A stretch of DNA of 14,254 bases, from positions 3,708 through 17,961 of the forward strand of contig DHMZ01000021.1 of the NCBI GenBank assembly GCA_002406055.1, written 5' to 3'. A program made the position numbers and the translations under genes. Numbering within the stretch: the first letter of the stretch is position 1; the number at the start of each line of letters is the position of its first letter. The notes under the pieces were generated by a model that saw only the letters and a list, made by a program, of their open reading frames with translations, was not told where the DNA came from and searched no databases. Below, in pieces: positions 7,877 through 14,254 of the stretch. This DNA is from Spirochaetales bacterium UBA4629. GTDB lineage: Bacteria > Spirochaetota > Spirochaetia > Sphaerochaetales > Sphaerochaetaceae.

Positions 7877-8149
7877 ATGAAAATCGATGAATTATTAAAA
7901 ATGGAAGTATTCCAAGATGATACTGGAATTACTCCATATTGTTTATGGTGTACTAATTCTTGCAACAAATGCACTTCTAATTGTGTTTCAAGTCGCGCAG
8001 ATTCTTGTGATGCAGGATGCGTCTCTGGCTGTGTTGATGGTTGTTCGGAAGCAAATTGTTCATCGTGCACATCATTGTGTGCTGCAGTTTCAACGAAATG
8101 CCTTGTAGCATGCACATCTAATGGAGCAGTTGAAATAGAAAACATATAA
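7877..8149 (+). CDS. Cysteine-rich RiPP precursor peptide (putative)
   Basis: A 90-residue peptide with 14 cysteines: 22, 25, 29, 32, 36, 44, 48, 52, 56, 61, 64, 68, 75 and 79. Residues 1-21 (MKIDELLKMEVFQDDTGITPY) contain no cysteine and are charged/hydrophobic, as in a leader recognised by a maturase. The rest is rich in C, S, T, N and G and has no hydrophobic core, ending with a Cys-free acidic tail (GAVEIENI). Spacings are mainly C-x2-C and C-x3-C; residues 44-56 repeat C-x3-C four-fold (GCVSGCVDGC). There is no GG-type cleavage site. The radical SAM/SPASM gene begins four bases downstream, which strongly suggests the peptide is its substrate, with cysteines crosslinked as thioethers (sactipeptide- or ranthipeptide-like). 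A metallothionein-like metal binder is the main alternative. I cannot match it to a named precursor family. Confidence 0.75.
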   Translation: MKIDELLKMEVFQDDTGITPYCLWCTNSCNKCTSNCVSSRADSCDAGCVSGCVDGCSEANCSSCTSLCAAVSTKCLVACTSNGAVEIENI

Positions 8150-8153
8150 TAAT

Positions 8154-9599
8154 ATGAATGACTATTTTCTCTTAAATCCTCTTGTTAAAATTATCCCGAA
8201 TAAGAGTAGAAATGTTTTCTATACAGTTGATGAGTTCTTTCATAGTCCAGAAAATATTTGCCCCCTCTCCCCTGCTGATTCTATTTTTTTGCTTCTTTTT
8301 GATGGAACGAGAACAAAAGAAGATGTAAGAAATGACTATCAAAAAATTTTTAGGGGATTATCTAATTTTGATGTCGATACACAATTAAACAAAATCAAAG
8401 AAAAAACAGGTTGTAACGAACTTTTAGTTGATTCGTCAAAGTTTTCAAAAGAAGAAATAGAGAAATTGGGTAATAGAATTGATCCAACTTCTCTTGTTAT
8501 TTCTAAAGAGAATTTTGACATGAAAAATGGAGATTTAAAGCTAGATTATCCGCTATCACTAAACTTCAATGTCGCAACAACTTGCAATTTTTCTTGTGAA
8601 TACTGTTATCATCCATTAAACAAAGTTTCTCCTTTTATTTCTCTTTCACGACTAAAGGAAATCTTAAAACAATTCAAGGATATTGGTTCAGAATCTGTAA
8701 TGCTTACAGGAGGAGATCCGTTATTAAGACCTGACATTGATGATATTCTTTCATATCTTCATTCAATCAACTTTTTCTATTCTCTTTCTACAAAGAGTAT
8801 CCTTTCTCAGTCACGCATCGATAAGCTTATTGAGACAGCAGGTTTTGATCGAATACAAATTAGTCTAGATTCGAATCGGTCACATATTGTTGAAAAACTA
8901 ATTCATGTAAACGAAGACTATTTTAAAAAGTGTATTCAGCAAATTGAATACATGTTAAATAAAGGAATCGATGTAAGAGTAAAAAGTGTACTAACAAGCT
9001 TAAATGCTGATTATGTTGATGAATATATTTCTTTTCTTGTCGCCTTAGGTGTAAAACATATTCAAATAGTTTCCTATGGTAGAAGTGGGTATAGGCACAA
9101 AGATGAACTTTTTGCAACAGAAGAGCAACTAACAAAGGCATCCCAATCAATTAAAGAAGCAAGAGAGAAATATCCACAACTTAGTTTGGTTGGCGGTGGA
9201 TATTCTATTCAAAAGGCTTTTGTTGAGAATAGTGTATCGTTTTTTGAAAAACGTGCAGTTTGTAATGCAGGAAGATTTGGAGTAACTATGCTTCCAAATG
9301 GAGAAGTAACTATATGTGAGCAACTTCCCTATAACAAGAAACACATTATCGGGGATTTGTCAAAAGAAGACTTACTTGATTGGTGGAATGGAGAAAAGCT
9401 TAAAACTTGGCTTAGTCCACCTTCTCGTAAAATATTTGCACCAGGAGTTCCTTGTTATAGTTGTAAAGAAGAAGATTACACAGTGTGTCATACAAAATAT
9501 AGCAGGTGTTTAAGGTATTGTAGAGAATACTTTGGCTCAACAGAAATGCCAGATGTTCACTGTCCAAAAACATCATTCGAAGAGTTTAGAATTGTTTGA
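8154..9599 (+). CDS. Radical SAM/SPASM peptide maturase with PqqD-like N-terminal domain
   Basis: A 481-residue enzyme that should modify the preceding Cys-rich peptide in the cytoplasm. Residues 1-95 resemble a RiPP recognition element of the PqqD kind (LSPADSIFLLLFDGTRTKEDV, winged-helix-like). The radical SAM domain carries the [4Fe-4S] motif CNFSCEYC (C144, C148, C151), TGGDP (185-189) for SAM binding and DRIQISLDS (232-240). The C-terminal SPASM region contains C370, PNGEVTIC (381-388), then C434, C437, C445, C452, C456 and C470, enough for two auxiliary clusters, as in thioether-forming maturases. The gene follows the precursor by four bases and lacks a Shine-Dalgarno, so it is probably translated by coupling at lower level. 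The enzyme class is clear; whether it makes thioether, C-C or other bonds is not visible. Confidence 0.88.
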   Translation: MNDYFLLNPLVKIIPNKSRNVFYTVDEFFHSPENICPLSPADSIFLLLFDGTRTKEDVRNDYQKIFRGLSNFDVDTQLNKIKEKTGCNELLVDSSKFSKEEIEKLGNRIDPTSLVISKENFDMKNGDLKLDYPLSLNFNVATTCNFSCEYCYHPLNKVSPFISLSRLKEILKQFKDIGSESVMLTGGDPLLRPDIDDILSYLHSINFFYSLSTKSILSQSRIDKLIETAGFDRIQISLDSNRSHIVEKLIHVNEDYFKKCIQQIEYMLNKGIDVRVKSVLTSLNADYVDEYISFLVALGVKHIQIVSYGRSGYRHKDELFATEEQLTKASQSIKEAREKYPQLSLVGGGYSIQKAFVENSVSFFEKRAVCNAGRFGVTMLPNGEVTICEQLPYNKKHIIGDLSKEDLLDWWNGEKLKTWLSPPSRKIFAPGVPCYSCKEEDYTVCHTKYSRCLRYCREYFGSTEMPDVHCPKTSFEEFRIV

Positions 9600-9621
9600 T
9601 TTTTTAAAATTGAGGTGAATA

Positions 9622-11076
9622 ATGTTGCAGAGACTAAAGTCAATACATTTTTCCAATGTTTTATTTTTAATGGTTGTTGCTATATCTTTCTATGCTCTAG
9701 GCGTTTCACTTTACAACATTAATATTTATAGCGAAAACTCTTTTGCTCTAGAAACTACTGATATCTCAGGTAACTATATCGTCTCTCTTGAAGCACTTAA
9801 TACCTCAAGAAGAATTACTCCTAACGGTTCTTCTGGAAGAGTTCCGTTATCACAAAACGAAAGCATTAATGATGCTCAAAAAATATCTAATTCACTCAAT
9901 GAATTAGATGGAGTAAAAGCAATGCCCGTTGGCTGTAAGAATACTCCCTATGTAATTGTTATAAATCAAGAGAAATCTAAAATTAACTCAGACTTATTCA
10001 GAGTAAAAAAGAGTTCAGATGTTGAAAAGTATCTATCTAAACAAAAATATAAAAGCTCAATATATGACAAAAAGATATCCGATTATAATCCTGATTTTAT
10101 CTATGCAATAGATTCTGAATTACTTCTTTCTTTTTATGAAAACAATTGCTATGACTTTTTCTATACAACAGGAAAACACGGAATCTTTCTCTCAGAAGCA
10201 TTAGCAAATGAACTTGAAATAACTGAAGAAAACGAATATGTAACAATGATTGTTTCTACAAGTCAGAATGGTAGTTATAATCCTATATCAATCGAAGTTC
10301 CTATTTCTGGAATTTTCAGAATTCGAGAAGGGAAATATATTACCAAAGAAAAACAAGAAAAAAAGAATGTGCTTACCTATGACAGTGAAGCAAAATTCGT
10401 TTTTCTTGATATATCATACTTTAAAGAGTTATTCTCCTATGAAACACCTGAAGTAATCTCTTTTGACAGCGTTAATAATTTTAACGATGCACTTAATCTT
10501 ATTAAAGGTTCAAGAAAAAACACAACAAATCCAATTTGTTTCCAAAACATTTGGGTAAGAGGAGGAGATAAAGACCTAATTGAGAGCGTTGTATCGTCTT
10601 TTGACTCAAGTCTTGTAGTAGACGATTCTTTTTCTTCATCTGTAGTACTTTCACGTACATATGAAATAACAAAGACTATTTCCAGATTAGCCTTTTATTA
10701 TCTAATTTTCACAGTCATTCTCATCCTATTTGTTTTTTCATTTGCTTATTCAAGACTTTTGGACTATAAGGAAAAAGAAATACAATTAAGATATTACATG
10801 GGAATGAAAAGAAACCAAGTAACATCCTCACTCTTTATTTCAATATGTCCATTTATTATTCTTATCTCATTTCTTTCATATATTTATGGACTGTTTAGAA
10901 TATACAAGTTCGCTAGTTCAGATTACCAAATGATTCCCCTAAGCGTGGTACTTATAAAAACCATTATTTTCTATTTTGTAATGCTATCCATTTCAATATT
11001 AACTACATATTTCACAACCTATCTTTTTGTAAAAAAAACTACACTTGGCAAATATAAGGCGGAATGCAGAAAATGA
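9622..11076 (+). CDS. FtsX/MacB-like ABC transporter permease (first)
   Basis: A 484-residue inner-membrane protein with FtsX-family topology: one helix near the N-terminus (about 11-31), a large extracytoplasmic domain of about 320 residues, then three helices (about 355-377, 402-424 and 441-468). Between helices 2 and 3 is the cytoplasmic coupling stretch KEKEIQLRYYMGMKRNQV, the counterpart of the RRREIGxxRAxGAxxxQ region of MacB/LolCE permeases. The extracytoplasmic part contains a SEALANELEI segment, a typical element of these periplasmic domains. A good Shine-Dalgarno (GAGGTG at 9612-9617) precedes the ATG. It lies 22 bases after the maturase and probably works with the second permease and the ATPase at 13008 to export the peptide or remove it from the envelope. 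Confidence 0.8.
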   Translation: MLQRLKSIHFSNVLFLMVVAISFYALGVSLYNINIYSENSFALETTDISGNYIVSLEALNTSRRITPNGSSGRVPLSQNESINDAQKISNSLNELDGVKAMPVGCKNTPYVIVINQEKSKINSDLFRVKKSSDVEKYLSKQKYKSSIYDKKISDYNPDFIYAIDSELLLSFYENNCYDFFYTTGKHGIFLSEALANELEITEENEYVTMIVSTSQNGSYNPISIEVPISGIFRIREGKYITKEKQEKKNVLTYDSEAKFVFLDISYFKELFSYETPEVISFDSVNNFNDALNLIKGSRKNTTNPICFQNIWVRGGDKDLIESVVSSFDSSLVVDDSFSSSVVLSRTYEITKTISRLAFYYLIFTVILILFVFSFAYSRLLDYKEKEIQLRYYMGMKRNQVTSSLFISICPFIILISFLSYIYGLFRIYKFASSDYQMIPLSVVLIKTIIFYFVMLSISILTTYFTTYLFVKKTTLGKYKAECRK

Positions 11077-12338
11077 AAGAACAATTTGCCTTGCTAAAAC
11101 CTTTTTTTAAACATCTAAAAAAATACTTTTTTGTGCTTTCTATTTTTACTATCATAGTTGTCTTAAATGTCACAAAAACATCGCTTATAGATGGCATGCG
11201 GTACGCAAATACTTACCATAACCAAGCTATGATAAAAGGAGATTATCGCTTAGACTGCTCCATAAATATATCAGCATCAGATATGCTTCAATTACTTGAA
11301 TCCACAATAACCGATATTGGAGGAAAGCTAGATAACATTAGGATTTCTTACCCTAATTTATCTGTAGTAATTAAATCTTCAGATGGGGGCTACAAATATT
11401 TTGATGCTTATCCATTGGAAGAATTAGACGATAACCAAGTCTTAATATTTAGTAATGAAGCGAAAGACCTTCTCCCTTGTATGATTGATTATTTAACTGG
11501 AGCCACATATAACATTTCAGTTATAACTGATGATGAGCTCGCACAAAGAGAAAAACTTAGTTTCCATGAAGCCTATGTCTCTCCTGATATCTTTAAAAAA
11601 CTTTGTTCTAGTCAAGGGTACTCAATAGACAGTTACTATGGATCACTTTATTTTGACACAGAAGAGAATATTAACGTCGAAAAATTCCTACTTCAACTAT
11701 CATTAAAACTGAATAAGTTAGATGTTGTACTTCCCTCTTCAATAGCTATCTATGAAAATAATGAGGAAAACATATATCAAAGTCGGTATGACTATAATTT
11801 GGGTGATAACTCATTAACAAATAATGATAGAAATTTACTTATAGCTAGTAGATATAATGCAGAACTTACAAATGAAGAAACAAGAATAAATACTCCACTA
11901 AGTTATGCTTATAGGTGGATTGAAGCTCTTTGGTATTTAACTATATGTTCTCTAGTTCTTACTGATATATCTGTATTCAATATTAGAAGAAAAGAGTTTT
12001 CTTTATACTCAAGGTTTGGAATGAGGTTTAAGAATCAAATCTTTCTAAAGGTAACAGAAGACTTTATTCTTTTTTTAATAATTGTTTCTTGCTCAGCTCT
12101 TGGTATTTGTCTTGTAAAAGTTCTTCTAAACTTTATTGCACCACTTGGAGACAGACTCATTTATGGAGAGGATTTATTTTTCAGAGATGTATATGCAATA
12201 GGAGGAAAATATCAACTAAAATATGAATGGCTTCATTTTCTTAATGAAACATTTAATGTTTTTGTAGTGTTTATGTTGGTTTCTCTTTCTATCAATACAG
12301 TTTTGATTATCAAACAAAAAAGAGAGGAGTCTATATGA
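11064..12338 (+). CDS. FtsX-like ABC transporter permease (second)
   Basis: A 424-residue protein with the same layout as its neighbour but little obvious sequence likeness. Helix 1 lies at about 20-37, an extracytoplasmic domain at about 40-280, and helices at about 288-306, 334-356 and 399-417. A cytoplasmic RRKEFSLYSRFGMRFKNQI segment (309-327) matches the FtsX coupling region. Two unlike permeases with one ATPase suggest a heterodimer, as in LolC/LolE. The start overlaps the first permease by 13 bases. An in-frame ATG at 11073 would instead give an ATGA overlap and is a possible true start; the AAGGCGG upstream does not settle the choice. Membrane class is clear, substrate inferred only from context. 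Confidence 0.72.
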   Translation: MQKMKEQFALLKPFFKHLKKYFFVLSIFTIIVVLNVTKTSLIDGMRYANTYHNQAMIKGDYRLDCSINISASDMLQLLESTITDIGGKLDNIRISYPNLSVVIKSSDGGYKYFDAYPLEELDDNQVLIFSNEAKDLLPCMIDYLTGATYNISVITDDELAQREKLSFHEAYVSPDIFKKLCSSQGYSIDSYYGSLYFDTEENINVEKFLLQLSLKLNKLDVVLPSSIAIYENNEENIYQSRYDYNLGDNSLTNNDRNLLIASRYNAELTNEETRINTPLSYAYRWIEALWYLTICSLVLTDISVFNIRRKEFSLYSRFGMRFKNQIFLKVTEDFILFLIIVSCSALGICLVKVLLNFIAPLGDRLIYGEDLFFRDVYAIGGKYQLKYEWLHFLNETFNVFVVFMLVSLSINTVLIIKQKREESI

Positions 12339-12982
12339 AAAAAATTACTTCCATATTAATACTTTTACTCTTTGCGTTGATGCTTAATGCAAGCGTCTTA
12401 GATTTATTCTATCCAACTCAATCATATGCTAGTGCTATACAAATTAAAATTAAACCTATTCTGGGTAAACTAGACTTTAATGAAGTACCTAAAAAATCTA
12501 ACCAAACAATGCTTCTTTCTTCTTTACTTTCCTATATTTTTTACAATGAGAAGAACAAAACAGGCTACTTTGTTGGTCCTAGTGATTCAATTTATTCTTT
12601 TGATGATGCTAGTGCAATAAATTATGATAGCCAAACTGGCAATATCTTATCTGAAATATCTTTTGGAGGAGAGAAAATATATAATGAGAATGGTGAAATA
12701 CTCAATACATATACAATAGAAGAAGAAACAGATAAGAAGATTGTTCTTTCAAAAGATAATGTAAGAGTCGAATATGAAGATTTTGATACATGGGCAAGAA
12801 AAATACTCTACCTAGACGATTCAGTTTATAGTTGTCATTGGATTTATGGATGGAGCTATGTTGATGGCGTAAAAATTCCATCAGAAGAATGTTTCTATTT
12901 TAGGGATTTTTTCTTTCAAAAATGTCTGTTATTTAAAGAGACAAAAAATACTTCTATTATAGGTAAAGATTTTATATTTTAA
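12335..12982 (+). CDS. Secreted protein of unknown function in the peptide/ABC locus
   Basis: A 215-residue protein I cannot assign. Residues 1-19 form a signal peptide (MKKITSILILLLFALMLNA-S) without a lipobox cysteine, so it should be a soluble envelope protein. The mature part is rich in beta-prone and aromatic residues, with a C-terminal stretch around WIYGWSYVDGVKIPSEECFYF (about 167-187) that distantly recalls the strand pattern of LolA-like carrier proteins; this likeness is weak and only an impression. It has three cysteines (C165, C185, C195 approximately). Its ATG overlaps the stop of the second permease (ATGA), with AGAGAGGAG just upstream, and the ATPase follows after 25 bases, so it is embedded in the transporter operon. 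It may be a periplasmic partner of the permeases or an immunity protein. Confidence 0.65.
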   Translation: MKKITSILILLLFALMLNASVLDLFYPTQSYASAIQIKIKPILGKLDFNEVPKKSNQTMLLSSLLSYIFYNEKNKTGYFVGPSDSIYSFDDASAINYDSQTGNILSEISFGGEKIYNENGEILNTYTIEEETDKKIVLSKDNVRVEYEDFDTWARKILYLDDSVYSCHWIYGWSYVDGVKIPSEECFYFRDFFFQKCLLFKETKNTSIIGKDFIF

Positions 12983-13007
12983 ATCTACTTAAAAAGGAAA
13001 TCAAAGA

Positions 13008-13709
13008 ATGGTAATAGCTGAAAATCTAGGACGCGATTATAAATCAGGAAGTGAAACAGTTCATGCTTTAAGCAATGCTAATTTCAAATGTGATGATAGC
13101 TCTATTACTCTTTTTATGGGACCAAGTGGATCAGGAAAAACCACAGCACTAAGAATAATTGGAGGAGAACTCTCCCCATCTTTTGGTTCTGTGACAGCAA
13201 ATGGTTTCCAACTAGAAAAGATGAATGAAAACGAACTCTGTTCATTTAGATATCATGAAGTCGGTATGATCTTCCAAGACTTTATGGTGCTTGACTACTT
13301 AACTGTTTTTGATAATGTTTTGTTGAGTGTGAGAGTAAACAAAAAGGAATTCAGAAAAAAAGAAAAGTATTACCATGAAAAGGCAGTGAATATACTTGAG
13401 AACTTAGGTTTAGAAAAGGAAATAAAACGACTAGCTAGCGACCTTTCTGGAGGACAAAGACAAAGAGTATCTATTGCTCGTGCGCTCTTAAAATCCCCTA
13501 GCATATTGCTAGCAGATGAGCCAACGGCAAACCTTGATAAAGAAAGAGCTATTGAAATAATGGAAATCTTTTCCAATCTAACCCATAAAAATGGCGTAAC
13601 AACTATAATATCTACCCACGATGAAAGACTCCTAGAGTTTTCAAATAAAGTATACAAATTTGAAAATGGCCATGTATGCGAAGATGAAGAAAGAGAACAT
13701 ATTAAGTAA
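13008..13709 (+). CDS. ABC transporter ATP-binding protein (MacB/LolD/FtsE type)
   Basis: A 233-residue nucleotide-binding subunit expected to drive the FtsX-like permeases encoded upstream. All motifs are intact: Walker A GPSGSGKTT (38-46), Q-loop MIFQDF (Q90), signature LSGGQRQRVSIARAL (146-160), Walker B ILLADEP (166-172) and H-loop STHD (H204). An A-loop-like aromatic is present near the N-terminus (Y11). The length and the pattern DLSGGQ/ADEPTANLD are typical of the MacB/LolD/FtsE group. AAGGA (12994-12998) lies 9 bases before the ATG. Its 3' end overlaps the next transporter gene by 26 bases. ATPase identity is certain; pairing with the two permeases is inferred from order. Confidence 0.93.
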   Translation: MVIAENLGRDYKSGSETVHALSNANFKCDDSSITLFMGPSGSGKTTALRIIGGELSPSFGSVTANGFQLEKMNENELCSFRYHEVGMIFQDFMVLDYLTVFDNVLLSVRVNKKEFRKKEKYYHEKAVNILENLGLEKEIKRLASDLSGGQRQRVSIARALLKSPSILLADEPTANLDKERAIEIMEIFSNLTHKNGVTTIISTHDERLLEFSNKVYKFENGHVCEDEEREHIK

Positions 13710-14254
13710 ATTGCTGTGGTGCTGGCAATTTACAAGAAAAGAGATGCTCCTTGTTTATATCTCTCTTCTTCTTTCAATTGTTCTATCCTATCTTTATTCT
13801 TTTGAACCAGTACTCACAGGTTCGCTTATGGACGCACTTTCGCTTGGCGACTTTTCATCTTTTATAACAACGTTGGTTGTTCTGTTTATTCTTCAAACAT
13901 GTGGATTATTTCTATCTTTGCTATTAGGTCGTCTAAGTTTCACTATAGAAAAAAGAAGTACACTTAGATGTGAATCTCTATTTTTTTCATCCATCATAAA
14001 AAGAAAAAGATATGGTTTTCTGAAAGGAAGAGAAGCTGAAGTACTAAATATAATAAAATCTGACATTGGTGTCGTTACTTCAATTTGGACAACAACCATT
14101 CCTGGATTGATTACAAGTCTCTTTACTCTATTTATTGTTTCTTGGAGACTGATAGTCCTAAATACTTATGCTTTCATTTTAACAATCGTCTTCGCCATTT
14201 TTCCAATTGTTGTGTACCAAATAGAAAAAAAAAAAAAAAAAGAGGCTTCATGTA
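13684..14254 (+). CDS. ABC exporter transmembrane domain, N-terminal part (runs off window)
   Basis: An open frame of 190 codons continues to the window end without a stop, beginning MKKENILSKLLWCWQFTRKE. It has helices at about 21-38, 57-82, 130-150 and 153-176, and the type-IV ABC exporter pattern PVLTGSLMDAL (42-52) and GREAEVLNIIKSDIGVV (115-131, the coupling-helix region usually written GELxSRLTNDV). The nucleotide-binding half should lie beyond the window. The protein starts directly at the membrane domain and has no N-terminal C39 peptidase, so it is not a PCAT-type processing exporter. The ATG overlaps the ATPase gene by 26 bases; a later in-frame ATG at 13744 would remove the conserved amphipathic N-terminus. 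Export of the matured peptide or self-protection is plausible. Confidence 0.75.
   Translation, partial: MKKENILSKLLWCWQFTRKEMLLVYISLLLSIVLSYLYSFEPVLTGSLMDALSLGDFSSFITTLVVLFILQTCGLFLSLLLGRLSFTIEKRSTLRCESLFFSSIIKRKRYGFLKGREAEVLNIIKSDIGVVTSIWTTTIPGLITSLFTLFIVSWRLIVLNTYAFILTIVFAIFPIVVYQIEKKKKKEASC
14225..14241 (+). repeat. 17-base poly-A tract inside the exporter gene
   Basis: An uninterrupted run of 17 A's encodes E-K-K-K-K-K in the current frame, just after the fourth membrane helix. Runs of this length are slippage-prone in replication, transcription and sequencing. The frame as given continues sensibly (KEAS, as expected for the exporter's cytoplasmic loop). Confidence 0.85.

Noticed and set aside
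7917..8108. A 63-codon overlapping frame inside the precursor gene
   Set aside because: It is a frame shadow of the TGT/TGC-rich sense gene with no initiation signal of its own.
7843..8145. A 100-codon open frame antisense to the Cys-rich peptide
   Set aside because: It arises because Cys/Ser/Thr codons give few stops on the opposite strand. It has no ribosome-binding site, and the sense gene has a strong promoter, a strong site and a matching neighbour.
1..14254. CRISPR array, tRNA/rRNA genes, insertion sequences or integrase
   Set aside because: No regularly spaced repeats, cloverleaf-like segments, transposase motifs or flanking terminal repeats were seen on reading both strands.

Overview
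The window looks like a chromosomal segment of a low-GC diderm bacterium, most likely a spirochaete of the Treponema/Sphaerochaeta kind. This rests on a eukaryotic-type hexokinase of the sort common in treponemes, exported proteins beside a FtsX/MacB-type transport set, and the general gene style. The assignment is tentative because no rRNA or lineage marker is present.

Region A (1-2012, minus strand) is a tightly packed operon. It runs from a small secreted protein of unknown function, through a hexokinase, to the first 37 codons of a phosphorylase/nucleosidase-like enzyme that leaves the window. A 69-base divergent intergenic region (2013-2081) separates it from Region B.

Region B (2082-7700, plus strand) is a housekeeping operon with overlapping or nearly touching genes: exonuclease I (sbcB), release factor 1 (prfA), the RF1 glutamine methyltransferase (prmC), a full-length bifunctional (p)ppGpp synthetase/hydrolase (rel), and a 78-residue membrane protein. 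PrmC modifies the GGQ motif of PrfA. Rel ties the operon to the stringent response.

Region C (7701-14254, plus strand) is different in kind and visibly more AT-rich. A near-consensus promoter overlapped by inverted TATAGA/TCTATA repeats drives a 90-residue peptide with 14 cysteines. Four bases later comes a radical SAM/SPASM enzyme with a PqqD-like N-terminal region. Then follow two dissimilar FtsX-like permeases, a secreted 215-residue protein, a MacB/LolD-type ATPase, and the start of a second, full-type ABC exporter truncated by the window end. I read this as a RiPP (ribosomally made, post-translationally modified peptide) locus: precursor, thioether- or carbon-crosslinking maturase, export and/or self-immunity. 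It is the most novel part of the window. The precursor belongs to no family I can name with confidence, no leader peptidase is visible, and the product and its role are unknown.
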